Shown in pieces: positions 23,189 to 34,485 of a stretch of DNA of 64,000 bases. The DNA is taken from contig CM070580.1 of the NCBI GenBank assembly GCA_036346355.1, forward strand, positions 59,226,854 to 59,290,853, read 5' to 3'. Made by a program: the position numbers and the translations under genes. This DNA comes from Rhipidocladum racemiflorum (Eukaryota; Streptophyta; Magnoliopsida; Poales; Poaceae). Positions within the stretch are counted from its first letter, which is position 1. The number at the start of each line of letters is the position of its first letter. The notes under the pieces are model-generated. The model saw only the letters and a program-made list of their open reading frames with translations. It was not told the origin of the DNA and did no database searches.

Positions 23189-24789
23189 CTAGGGACCTAC
23201 CCAAGAATTGGCAAGTCCCCGAGGTACTCTTCCTATCCACTTTACAACCGCATAATCCGTGATCGAATAGCCAACAAGTTCAAAGGAAGATCCTTTTGGA
23301 TACCAAAGTCCGAAATGAGGAGTGTGCACTAAGTATCTCAAGATTCTCTTAACGGCCACCATGTGGCACTCTTTTGGAGTAGCTTGAAAATGTGCACACA
23401 TACAAACACTAAGCATGATATCGGGCCTAGATGCACAAAGATAAAGGAGAGAACCGATCATCGAACGATATACCTTTTGGATGACCGGTTTACCTTCTTT
23501 GTCAAGGTCTAGATGCCCGTTGGCCTGCATAGGCGTCTTTATAGGCTTGGCATCCTCCATTCCGAACTTCTTGAGCATGTCCTTGATGTACTTGGTTTGA
23601 CAAATGAAAGTTCCTTCCTTGAGTTGTTTGACTTGAAATCCGAGGAAGAACTTCAACTCTCCCATCATGGACATCTCAAATCTTTTGGTCATTATCTTGG
23701 TAAACTCTTTACACAAATGTTCATTAGTAGATCCAAATATAATGTCATCGACATATATTTGGCACACAAATAAATCATTATCAATGTGTTTAGTAAAGAG
23801 AGTAGGGTCGGCCTTTCCGACTACAAAACCTTGTCCCAGAAGGAAATCTCGTAAACACTCGAACCAAGCCCTCGGTGCTTGCTTAAGTCCATAAAGGGCT
23901 TTTGTGTAGATAGTAGACGTGGTCCGGGTGTTTTGGATCTTCAAAACCGGGTGGTTGCTCGATGTAGACCATCTCGGAGAGTGGTCCATTTAAGAAGGCG
24001 CTCTTCACGTCCATTTGATACAGCTTGAAATCATGGTGAGTAGCAAAGGCAAGTAATATTCTAATAGATTCAAGCCTAGCTACTGGAGCATATGTTTCAT
24101 CGAAATCCAAACCTTCGATTTGAGTGTACCCTTGAGCAACCAAACGAGCTTTGTTCCTTGTCACGATTCCATTCTCATCTTGCTTGTTCCGGAAGACCCA
24201 TTTTGTGCCGATCACGTTTTGATTTGGTCTTTGAACAAGCTCCCAAACTTGATTTCTCTTGAAATTGTTGAGCTCCTCTTGCATGGCCATCACCCAATCC
24301 GGATCATCAAGCGCTTCTTCTACCTTAAGAGGCTCAAGAGACGACACAAACGAGTAAAATTCACAAAAATTTGCAACTCGAGATCTAGTAGATACTCCCT
24401 TGTGAATGTCTCCGAGTATATTGTTGACCGGATGATCTCGTTGAATACTTTGATGAACTCTTGGGTGAGGAACGGTTGAATTTGGAGCTTGGATAGGTTC
24501 TTTGTCTTGGGATGCGTTCGAACCATCTTGGGCTTGATTGGACGAGGAGGGAATATCACCTGAGCCTGACTCCATCCGGAGACTCAGATTTGACCCGAGA
24601 CTCGGACCAATCCGACATTCCGGTTTCAGGCCGAGACTCCGGTTGGGGTGCTCGGTGAGATTCCATATTTTGAGGTCTTACCTCCCCAATTGCCATTTTC
24701 TTGATAGCTTCACAAGGTGGTTCTTCCCTGTCAATCACGGCACGATCAACTTGTTCTACTTGAGAACCGTTAGTCTCATCAAAAGTCAC
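23189..24789 (-). pseudogene. Reverse transcriptase, Sirevirus pol
   Basis: Two overlapping frames (24575-23883, 23989-23189) together cover the Copia RT. The first holds WVMAMQEELNNFKRNQVWELV, GTKWVFRNK, ARLVAQGYTQIEGLDF and QMDVKSAFLNG; the second holds KALYGLKQAPRAW and the catalytic YVDDIIFG (residues 79-86 of that frame). A shift near 23900-23930 breaks the enzyme. Upstream, 24789-24556 is the integrase-RT linker, which itself contains degenerate copies of the LTR palindrome. Confidence 0.88.
24573..24650. repeat. Degenerate palindrome copies inside the pol linker
   Basis: CCGGAGACTCAG, CCGAGACTCGGA, CCGACATTCCGG and CCGAGACTCCGG lie in the variable linker between integrase and RT. They are decayed versions of the 13-mer in the LTR and 3' spacer. 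Confidence 0.6.
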
Positions 24790-24824
24790 GTCTCGCGAGA
24801 TTTCAACGACAAAGGTCGTATTGT

Positions 24825-26027
24825 TTAAAACTTCGACGCTGCGTAAGTATTAGTTCCATAACCAAGTAAGAAACCTTCATCTACTTTAGGAGCGAATTTA
24901 GAAGACTTAGCCTTTTTGTTAAGGATATAGCATTTACTCCCAAAGACTCGAAAGTAGGAGACATTTGGTTTCTTCCCGGTGAGCAACTTGTATGCCGTTT
25001 TCTTCAAGATCTTGTGAAGGTAGAGGCGGTTGGAGCTGTGGCATGCGGTATTGATGGCTTCCGCCCAAAAGATATCGAAAACCTTGTACTCGTCAAGCAT
25101 CGTCCGCGCCATCTCGATGAGGGTTCGATTCTTCCTCTCGGCTACCCCATTTTGTTGAGGAGAATAGGGAGCCGAGAATTCGTGCTTAATTCCTTCTTCA
25201 TCGAGAAACTCCTCCACGCCAATATTCTTGAACTCGGTGCCGTTGTCGCTCCGAATTCTCTTGATCTTTACTTCAAACTCGTTTTGAGCTCTTCTCATGA
25301 ACTTCTTTAGAGTTACTTGGACTTCACCTTTGTCATGCAAGAAGAACACCCAAGTGAATCGAGAAAAGTCATCAACAATAACCAAACCATACTTACTTCC
25401 CCCGATGCTTATGTAAGCTACGGGACCAAATAAATCCATGTGGAGCATTTCCAATGGTCTTGAGGTCGTCATCACATTCTTGGCGGGATGGGAGGCGCCA
25501 ACTTGCTTGCTCGCTTGACAAGCGCTACAAATCCTATCTTTCTCAAAGACAACATTGGTTAGTCCAAGAATGTGGTTGCCTTTAATGAGTTTGTGAAGAT
25601 TCCTCATACCGACATGGGCTAGTCGGCGATGCCATAGCCAACCCATGCTAGATTTAGCCATTAAGCACGTTTCAAGATTAAGTCTATCCGTATTGAAGTC
25701 TACGAGATAGAGCTTACCCTTCAAACGTCCTTTAAAGGCTATTGAACCATCAAGCCTCTTAATGACTTCCACACCCTTTTCATTAAACAAACAATTGTAA
25801 CCCGCTTCACACAATTGTGCAACGGACAACAAATTGTAGCTTAATGATTCAACAAGTAAGACATTACTTAAATGGAAATCATTTGAGATAGAGATTTTAC
25901 CCAAACCAATTACCTCTCCTTTTCCATTATCTCCAAATATAATACTTTCGCTATTTGATCCATTCACATCCAGGTGTGCGAACATTGCCTTTTCTCCGGT
26001 CATGTGATGCGTGCATCCGCTATCCAA
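24825..26027 (-). pseudogene. Protease and integrase, Sirevirus pol
   Basis: This 400-residue frame is the best-kept part of the element. It starts inside the aspartic protease (active site DSGCT, residues 2-6). It then gives the integrase zinc domain (H133, H138, C167, C170) and catalytic core with D198 (HMDLFGP), D261 (RSDNGTEF) and E297 (NGVAERKN), an intact D,D-35-E triad. It ends in GEKPN-type KLLTGKKPNVSYFRVFG and LLGYGTN. The product would insert the cDNA into the chromosome. The protease start upstream (GGTSWIL) is in frame but lacks an ATG, and a frameshift near 24840 cuts it from RT. Confidence 0.88.
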
Positions 26028-26071
26028 AATCCAACTTGTTCCACCGGAGATATAGGCCTACAAAAACATAT

Positions 26072-28295
26072 TTAGTTTTTGCTCTTTGGTACCCAAACTT
26101 GGTTAGGTCCACGCACGTTAGTAACAAGCGATTTAGGGACCCAAATAGAACGAACACAAGGAGCATTTTTCGGCTTACGCCCAACATGATAAGCAACTAC
26201 ATGACCGAGGTTAGTCTTTTTAAGCACATAAGAAGCAAAAAACTCAGAGTGAGCTTTGTGCTTGGATGTTCCTTCGCCTTTTACAAAGTGTATGGGCTTG
26301 CTTAAAGGAGCAACAACAATGTTGCTCTTTTTGGCCTTTGGCGGAACATACCCAAGCCCTTGCCTCTTAGGATTACCTTGGCGCTTACCGAGATACTCCT
26401 CTAAACCCTTGCTTGCCTTGTAGGACTTTTGAAGTCCATCTTCAAGCATCACCTTAAGCTTCTCATTTTCATGAGCTAAGACTTTCAAAGTCTCACGGTT
26501 AGTAGCACAAGTAGCAACATCAACATTAAAGCATCTAGCGCAACCGTTGCTCGTCGAGGGTAATGAAATATTGGAGTTGTTGATTGAAGTAGAAGCTTTA
26601 TTCGAGAGATCAACAAGCTTCACTTCAAGAACCTTGCAAGCATCCTTTGCTTTTGCAAGTTGCTCTGAGAGTGAAGCATTGGTGATCTCAAGACTAAGTG
26701 CTTCATTTTTGGTCAAATTTGAGCTTTTGACCAAATCCTCATTTTTCTTCTTTTCAAGGGCCAAGCTCTTCTCTAGTTCAAGGTTCTTCTCCTTCTCAAA
26801 AATAAGGAGATCTTCTTGAGCTTCGAGAATAGCTTCCTTTTGCTCAACAACCTCCTCCAATCTTTCAATATCCTTAAGTAGCAAGTTTAATTTTTTAACA
26901 TCAAAATCATCCATAGACTTAAATGCTACTTCTTCCTCATCACTAGCATCATCACAATCATCCAAGCAGTAATCAACAATGGAATGAATAGTGCTCTTAG
27001 ATGATACCTTGTGCCCCTTTGCCATAAGGCACATTGGAGCATCTTCATCTCCGTCGCTCAAGTTGTCGAAGAGGCTCTTCGACTTTGTCGGTGGAGTAGC
27101 GATGGCGACGGTGGCAAGTCTTCCTTCATTGTCGGAGTTGGACTCGGACTCGGACTCAGAGTCGAAGTCGGAGTTCCACTCCTTGCCAATGTATGCATGA
27201 CCCTTGCCCTTGTACTTCTTGCTCTTGTCCTTGTCCTTCTTGCGGTACTTGTCTTTCTTGTGCGGCTTTTCTTCCTTCTTTTCTTTGTGTGGGCACTCGG
27301 CAATGAAGTGACCGGGTTCCCCACACTCATAGCACTTTCTTGAAGAGTGCCTTCCTCTTGACTTGTTGCCGAAGCTCTTGGAATGGCTTCCCGGCTTGTA
27401 TCCTTTTCTCTTCAAGAACTTGTTGAATCTTCTAACAAGAAGGGCCATGTCTTCATTTGTGAGTGGCCCATTTGATTCTTCTTCATCGCTTGAGCTATCT
27501 TCGGCTTCTTGCACCACCTTGACGGACTTCAAGGCGATGCCCTTCTTCTTCTTGGGACTTGAGCTCCTCCACCACTTCCGCTTCCTTCACCATCATCTCA
27601 TCCGTCATCAACCGGCCAATCACATCATGAGGAGTGAGGGTGTCGAAGTTTGGCCGGTCGCGGATGAGTTGCACAAGGTTGCGGTTGGTGGGGGTGATCA
27701 CTCGAAGGATGATCTTCACCACGGCCTTGTCGGTGAGCTCGGTGCTTCCAAGTCCCTTTGCTTGATTCACTAGCACCATCAGGCGATCAAACATATTTGT
27801 GTACGATTCACCTTCTTCCAAAGTGAATCGGCTTAGCTCTCCAATGATGAGTTCGATCTTGGACTCACGGACACTTGACACACCTTCATGAGACACCATC
27901 AATCTTTCCCAAATGTCCTTGGCATTGTCAAGGCCATCAACCCGGTTGAACTCGGAGTCGCTCAAAGCGTTGAACAAGGCATTGACGGCCAAGTCGTTGA
28001 AGTGTTGAGCTTTGTCTTCTTCGGAGGTGAGATTGTTGGGGTTTGCGGGCTTGAAACCTGTTTCAACAATCTTCCAAATACAAGGATGAAGTGATCTCAA
28101 ATGCATCTTCATCTTATGTTTCCATGCCGCATATCGAGTGCCATCGAAGTGAGGCGCTCGACCGGACGAGACGGAGACATAGGATGAGGAGTTTGAGACT
28201 CCAAAAGAGGAATAATCTAAAGGAATTGCAACCCCTATACCGGAACCCGTGGCCTTGTCTTGGGCATGGGTTTGGTAACACTCTATTTCCGACAT
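26072..28295 (-). pseudogene. Gag polyprotein of the Sirevirus (one frameshift)
   Basis: The N-terminal 266-codon frame (28295-27495) has the Copia gag core: PHFDGTRYAAWKHKMKMHL, DIWERLMVSHEG, and SYTNMFDRLMVLVNQAK. A shift near 27530 moves to a 486-codon frame (27532-26072). This has an acidic stretch, KFLKRKG, the zinc knuckle CYECGEPGHFIAEC (CX2CX4HX4C, about residues 68-81), a Lys-rich block, and a long Glu/Lys/Leu coiled coil (about residues 215-310). The length and coiled coil fit Sirevirus gag, which builds the virus-like particle. The start ATG follows the primer binding site by about 40 bases. Confidence 0.85.
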
Positions 28296-28337
28296 CTTTG
28301 ATTCTCCAAGCGGTTAAGCCAAAATAAAGGAGATTTG

Positions 28338-28349
28338 GCTCTGATACCA
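28338..28349 (-). other. Primer binding site of the Sirevirus
   Basis: The minus strand reads TGGTATCAGAGC, matching initiator Met tRNA, two bases inside the 5' LTR. Confidence 0.92.
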
Positions 28350-28351
28350 AT

Positions 28352-29765
28352 TGAAAGGACCAACGATGTCGCCTAGAGGGGGGGTGAATAGGCGGATTTA
28401 AAAATACGCAGCGGAATTAAACTGGCTGAGCAGGTCAACCCGGAGTCTCTGGGTTTTGATCCGGATACTCCAGCTTGTCCGGAGTGTCCGGTATTGAATA
28501 CCGGAGTCTCCGAGTTGAGTGGCTCGGGAGCGCAACACAAGTTTCTGAAACTTGCACAAGATACTACTAAAAGTAAATAACAATAGCAACCTAGAACAAG
28601 TGCTAGTATGGATTTGAATTAAAGCTAGACAAAGAGCTAGATCTAGGGTTTACGGAGACAAATCCACACAAGCAACACAAGCAAATAAAGAGAGAGCGAG
28701 AGAAACGATTTTTCACCGAAGTTCGGATTCTTGAAGGGAATCCTACGTCTCCGTTGAGGTGGCTCGGTCACACTTGAGACGGGGTCTCTTTCAACCCACT
28801 TTCCTCCCGGTGTTGCACAAATGCACTCGCCGGTTTCACTTCTTGTCTCTTCCCTTTCGGAGGCGAGACTCGCCTTCACAAACGACCGGGGCTCACCACA
28901 CGCGTCGGTAGCTCCCGGTGACACCTAGCCGTCTAGGAGACCTTCAACCTCCAAGAGTAATAACACCACGAAGAATCGCTTGGAGGATGAACTAGTGCTC
29001 AACAAGATGAAATGAATGCACTTAGCACTTTGCTTCTTCCTCTCCTCACCAAAATGAATCAACAACCAAATCAATTGGTGGGAGGAAGTGGGGGCTCTAT
29101 TGAATGCTTAGAGATGGTTAGGAATGGCTTGAATGCTGCTATGAATGAGCTCAATAGAGATCCTAGCCGTTGGAGTGGAGTGGAGGCTTTAAATACCCTT
29201 TTTGAAAACTAGCCGTTGCTCCACGAATTGTACAGGCCGGAGTGTCCGGACAAACAACCCGGAGACTCCGGGTTATCCGGAGACTCCGGACCAAATGTCC
29301 GGATACTCCGGACAAGCTGGAACCAATAGTAACCGAGGGGTCCAACCCGGAGACTCCGGACAAAATGTCCGGATACTCCGGATTGAATCCGGATACTCCG
29401 GACTGGTCATCCGGAGACTCCGGGTTACCCAGCTCGGTTGCAATTAAATCTTTTTGCAAAAGCAATGCATGAGTGCTAATTTTAGATGAAATACTTGATG
29501 TTGAGCACATGCACATCCTAATAGGCGATTTCTCATCGTATCCTCTTAATAGTACGGCTATCCTTAATTCTCAAATAAAAAGAAAATTACACTTCATAGT
29601 CTTGATGCCGTTTTATAGAAATTTGATGCGCTTAGGACCGTCCAATCTCATTCCAAGCTTGATGTGATCTCGATAACTGCATTACTCTGAGTTGAAGCAT
29701 TAGATCACTTTAATTGTGTCATCATTAATCACCAAAATAAAATGAGGGGCCTAGTTGCACTTTCA
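28352..29765 (-). repeat. 5' LTR of the Sirevirus
   Basis: Nearly identical to 18244-19647. The clearest difference is a 12-base insertion near 29489 (a partial duplication around GATGTTGAGC). It carries the same two palindrome arrays at 28438-28515 and 29237-29429, and the same promoter words. Confidence 0.92.
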
Positions 29766-29933
29766 ACGTGACCTAGTTAGAATGGCAAAGCCTTAAGGAC
29801 TGATATTTTTATAAAAACATACTTACAAAGTTTAAGTTCCTTTGCTTCTATCTCTCATATCTTAGTGTCTTGTGCTTATCCTATCCTTTATTTAAAATTG
29901 GTCACTAATCCCACCTTGTTTCAAAATTTGTAG

Positions 29934-30769
29934 ATGCCGACTGTCACCACTTTTGTCGCTCAGGCTGGAGGTTTCTGTGAGGAGCTGTTGCTGATGCTGC
30001 AGGAGTTGGGGTTTCCCCATCGTCCTGAGTATCGCAACCAGTTTGTTCCCGGTCTGGGCCAGGACTTGTGGCAGGTCCGATTGCTGGTCTACGTGAAGAG
30101 CCGAGTCCGCGCGGAGGACCGACCGTTCTACTTTACGGCTGAGAGGTCGATTTTGGCGTATGCGCTTCAGGATGCTACCAGGAAGGCTATCCTCCAGTTG
30201 GGGGGAGCTACCGCGATCGGCTTGAGGACTCTCCGTACCGTCTTTTTCCCTGCTTCCAGGTTGGGATGGTCTACAGCCAGTTCAGGAGTTTGGAGCAGGA
30301 GGCCGACCCGACAGTGGTGCACATGGGGTCCCTCATCCAGGCTCAGGATGAGGCCTATGTGCGGATCACCGGCGAAATGCAGGATTTGCGCCGGGTTTTG
30401 ATGGCAGCGAGAGAGGAGAACCGTCAGCTCATGGAGGAGAGGAGGGACCCCCGTTCACTTCCACCATCGGCGCCTGTGTAGGTGGCACAACCCGTAGCAC
30501 CACCACCACCAGTGCCTGTTCTGGAGAACCCGCCGACCCGCGACGTGCCGATCGACGCCCAGCCAGCCAAGCGTCATCAAGGCCTGAGGACTTAGGAGAC
30601 CGCGTGCAAGTTAGTTCGGCGCCAGTCACCTTTGGGGGTGTCTCTTAGCTTCTTGGCCGCCCCTGGAGGTGTAGGACCTTCTTCTTCAGCTACACCTTCC
30701 CACAGCAGGAGCGAGGAGGAGGAGGAGGACCTGTCCCCGCGTGTCTACGAGAGTGACGCGAGTGTCTAG
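29934..30769 (+). pseudogene. ORF1 of the Tekay element, upstream of gag (unknown function)
   Basis: An extra reading frame lies between the leader and gag. It opens with MPTVTTFVAQAGG and holds RAEDRPFYFTAERS and ATRKAILQLGG. After a frameshift near 30250 it goes on as a helical stretch (ITGEMQDLRRVLMAAREENRQL) with coiled-coil character. It ends Pro- and Glu-rich at a stop at 30767-30769 (ESDASV). Two in-frame TAG codons (30479, 30593) interrupt it. The sister element at 13400-14170 may have a remnant. I do not recognise a domain or know the function. Confidence 0.55.
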
Positions 30770-31015
30770 TTGTTCTACTCGGGAGGACCTTAATTTTGTT
30801 TCGAGTAGAACGTTGAAGAAGTGTTTGTTGGATTGTATCGTGCCCTTAGGCATTTGTGATACAGCCATTCCCCTAAAACTATTTTGTTTTAATTGGAGTC
30901 CAGTTGGTTCTTCCCTTCTGTTGTGTGCTTTTGTGGTTGTGGATGTTGTTTAGTCCCCTGTTTCTTATCTTTGCTCTTCCTTTCTCCCTTGTGCTTTCCT
31001 CGTTAGCAATTTCAG

Positions 31016-32196
31016 ATGGAGAACCCTGGCCGTGGTCATGGCCGCGGGAGAGCAAGAGGTCGCGGTAGAGGCCGTTGATGTGGCCATGGACCCGTGCATT
31101 TCCAGGATGAGGAGTATGTGGAGCCGCAGCAGTAGCACGATGCCGTCGGACAGTTACCGCCACCCGCTCATCAAGGACCGCCACCTGCCCCTCAACATGA
31201 TCCGCCGCCACCCCCACCTCTAGTTCAACCGCCCAACCTCGAACAGATGATGGCAATGCAGATCCAGCTTCTGCAAGCCCTAGCTCAGAATGTTCTGAAC
31301 CCACCTCAGGCTGCACCAGCTCAAGCAGTAGAACCACCTCAGTCCAAATTCGGAGAATTTATGAGGAGAAGACCTCCCACCTTTTCGGGAGAAGTGGATG
31401 ATTGGCTGAAAGAGGTGGAAAGGAAGCTCCACCTGGCTCAGTGTGACGACCTGGAGAGCAACAGATTTGCTTCGCACCAGTTGAAGGGTACTGCAGCTAA
31501 CTGGTGGGAGAATTACTGTGCTGCCCATGTTGACCCTCAGAATGTCGCTTGGGATGAATTTGTTGAAGCTTTCCGAGCCACCCATATCCCGAAGGGCATC
31601 TTGGAGATGAAGCGAAGGGAGTTTCATAAGCTGCAACAGGGGAATTTGTCGGTGTCAGAGTACCTAAACCGGTTTACCCAGCTTTCTCGCTATGCGGCTG
31701 CTGATGTCGCAACGGATGAGGCCAAAATTTGGCGTTTTATGGAGGGCCTTGACCCTAACTTGAAGGTTCAGCTGGTTTCGAGCGACTTTCCATCGTTTTA
31801 GCATATGGTGAACAAGGCGCTGATTCAGGAGGATGCTCAGCGTCAGCTGTTTGAGTCACACAAGCGCAAGATGATGTTCCAGAACCAGCGAGGTGCCAGC
31901 AGCTCCAGGCCCGGCACGTTCCAGCAGCAGCCCAGCAGGCCCGCGACCTCCAATGCACCAAGGACCCCAATGTCCACCCGCGCCCAGTTGGTCAAGCCCC
32001 TACCAGCAATGCAGGTAATCAAGCCCAGAGGAGCAGTACCGCTATGGCAGGAGTGCAGTGCTTCAACTGCAGGGAGATGGGACACTACGCCAACAATTGC
32101 CCGCAGAAGTGTCAGCCCGTCACCCCAGTGTGGTTTAATCTGGGATCAACACCAGCCCGCGCTCCAGCACCGGTTCAAGGGAGAGGTAAGCCGTAG
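31016..32196 (+). pseudogene. Gag of the Tekay element
   Basis: It starts at an ATG (31016) followed by an Arg/Gly-rich tail (ENPGRGHGRGRARG). The capsid (retrotransposon gag) domain is at 31340-31800 with RRPPTFSGEVDDWLKEVERK, TAANWWENY and FHKLQQGNLSVSEYLNRF. A zinc knuckle CFNCREMGHYANNC (CX2CX4HX4C) is at 32059-32100. Stops at 31076 (TGA), 31133 and 31799 (TAG) interrupt the first frame. A frameshift near 32000 puts the knuckle in the protease frame, with another TAG at 32194. The protein would package element RNA. Confidence 0.85.
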
Positions 32197-32232
32197 ACCC
32201 CGCATACGCCAAGGACTGCTGGAAGAGGGCGC

Positions 32233-32841
32233 GTGAATCACATCACTGCTGAGGAGGCCCAGGATGCGCCAGATGTGGTTTATGGTAAGTTCCATGTCAA
32301 CTCAGTACCTGCTTCAGTTCTGTTTGATTCTGGTGCAACGCATTCGTTCATATCCGAATACTTGGTTAAAAAGCATAATTGGGATACAGTACAGCTAAGA
32401 AACCCTTTATTAGTGCAATCCCCTGGTAAAGAATTAAGAACAACTGCCGTTTGTCCGAAAATGGATATAGTAATAAAAGGGGTAAAGTTCCTAGCGAACT
32501 TAATACTATTGGATAATAAGGGTATAGAAGTAATCCTTGGAATGGATTAGTTAACCAAGTATAAGGGTCAGATAGATTGTGCTAGTAGAGCTATTTCTCT
32601 TACCAGCCCTGAGGGGATTAGAGTGGAATTCTTGTCTAATCTTTCCTCTAAGGGGGGTAGTACCCTGAACCGTCTAAAAGGTACCTCGTTGGAAAATGTA
32701 CCGATAGTCAATGAGTACCCGGATGTGTTCCCAGAAGAGTTGCCTGGTATGCCAGCAGATCGGGATGTCGAGTTTGTGATTGAGCTTGTACCTGGTACCG
32801 CTCCAATTTCAAAGAGACCTTACCGGGCTGCCTTCCAATGA
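32233..32841 (+). pseudogene. Aspartic protease and RT leader of the Tekay element
   Basis: The active site is FDSGATHSF (DSG at residues 32-34), and the domain ends at VILGMD, where a TAG at 32548-32550 stands for the usual tryptophan. The same frame then continues through NEYPDVFPEELPGMPADRDV, the conserved linker to RT, up to a frameshift at about 32830. The protease would cut the Gag-Pol polyprotein. Confidence 0.85.
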
Positions 32842-34485
32842 GTTGGTAGAGATGAAGAAGCATATTGAAGAATTGCAAGAGAAAGGATTCATCAGGCCCA
32901 GTTCGTCGCCTTGGGTTCGCCAGTGATCTTTGTCACGAAGAAGGATGGTAGTCTGAGGATGTGCATAGACTACAGGTCTTTGAATGAGGTCACGATCAAG
33001 AACAAGTATCCTTTGCCTCGGATAGATGATCTGTTTGATCATTTGAAAGGAGCCCAAGTCTTCTCCAAGATAGATTTGAGATCGAGATATCATCAGCTGA
33101 AGATAAGGAAAGAAGATATTCCGAAGACAGCCTTCACTACCAGATATGGACTGTACGAATTTACAGTAATGTCTTTTGGATTAACAAATGCTCCTTCCTA
33201 TTTCATGAACCTGATGAATAAGGTGTTCATGGAGTATTTGGACAAGTTCGTCGTAGTCTTCATTGACGACATTCTTGTCTATTCCAAGAGCAGAAAAGAG
33301 CATGAAGATCATCTGTGGATAGTCTTGGAGACGTTAAGAGAGCATCAGCTGTATGCTAAGTTCAGTAAGCGTGACTTTTGGTTGAAAGAGGTTTCTTTCC
33401 TGGGTCATATCATTTCCGCTAAAGGGGTAGCGGTGGATCCAGCGAAAGTAAGGGATGTTTTGGATTGGACGCAGCCTAAGTCAGTCCCAGACATCAGAAG
33501 TTTTCTGGGATTAGCAGGTTATTATCGAAGATTCATTGAAGGTTTCTCGAAGATAGCCAGGCCTCTTACCCAGCTTCTGAAGAAAGAAAAGAAGTTTGAA
33601 TGGACTAAATCTTGTGAGCAGAGTTTTCAGGAGTTGAAGAAGAGATTAACTTCAGCCCTAGTGCTCGTTCTGCCTGATATCCATAAGGATTTTGAAGTTT
33701 ACTATGATGCTTCAAAACAAGGACTTGGATGTGTGTTGATGCAAGAAGGAAAAGTTATAGCCTATGCTTCAAGACAACTGCGCCCTCATGAAGAAAACTA
33801 TCCAACTCACGATCTGGAGTTAGCCGTAGTTGTGCATGCCCTTAAGATTTGGAGGCATTATTTGATTGGGAATAGGTGTGAGATCTATACGGATCATAAG
33901 AGTTTGAAGTATATCTTCACCCAGTCGGATCTCAATTTGAGGCAGAGAAGATGGTTAGAGTTGGTGAAAGATTATAATGTGGGAATCCATTATCACCCTG
34001 GAAAGGCTAACGTTGTTGCGGATGCTTTAAGCAGGAAAAGCTACTGCAACAATGTTATGGTACAGAAAAGCCAGCCGACTCTTCATGAAGAATTCCGGTG
34101 TCTTAACTTGGAATTGATGAATGAAGGTTACATTTTCAATGTGGAGGTAAAATCCACCTTGGAAGATCAGATCAGAGAGGCTCAGAAGAATGATAAGGGT
34201 ATTGCAGACCTAAAAGATGGCTTGAAGAAAGGGAAACACCCAGGATTTTCGGAAGATGAAAAAGGAACGGTTTGGTTCGGGAAAAGAATAGTAGTCCCTA
34301 ACCAAGAAGAAATCAAGGAGGTAGTCTTTAAGGAAGCTCATGATTCAATATATTCCATTCATCCGAGAGGTACCAAGATGTATACGGATTTGAAAGAAAA
34401 ATATTGGTGGTCCAATATGAAGAAAGAAGTTGCTGACTTCGTGGCACATTGTGATGTTTGCCAGTTGGTTAAAGCAGAGCATTAG
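32842..34485 (+). pseudogene. Reverse transcriptase, RNase H and integrase zinc domain of the Tekay element
   Basis: A 524-residue frame opens at 32911 after two single-base shifts (near 32830 and 32910). RT motifs are SLRMCIDYRSLNEVT, KIDLRSRYHQ (catalytic D55) and VFIDDILVYS (D119, D120). RNase H follows from FEVYYDASKQGLG to CEIYTDHKSLKYIF and IHYHPGKANVVADALSR. The end is the H2C2 zinc domain of integrase, with HDSIYSIHPRG and HCDVCQLVKAEH. The frame ends at a TAG exactly where the family has the Gln of KAEHQRPAG, so it is a nonsense mutation, not the natural end. Confidence 0.92.

Larger units (their letters stand above)
18244..29765 (-). mobile_element. Sirevirus-type Copia retrotransposon with an envelope-like ORF
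   Basis: It is bounded by 1.4-kb LTRs (TG...CA) and a 5-bp duplication ACGTG at 18239-18243 and 29766-29770. On the minus strand the order is LTR, primer binding site, gag, protease, integrase, RT, RNase H, a palindrome-rich spacer, an extra 3' ORF, several polypurine tracts, LTR. Integrase before RT makes it Copia. The long coiled-coil gag, the extra 3' ORF, the repeated TCTCCCCCTTT tracts and the palindrome arrays in the LTRs point to the Sirevirus genus. The LTRs differ little, so insertion was recent, but gag, pol and the extra ORF carry frameshifts. Confidence 0.92.
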
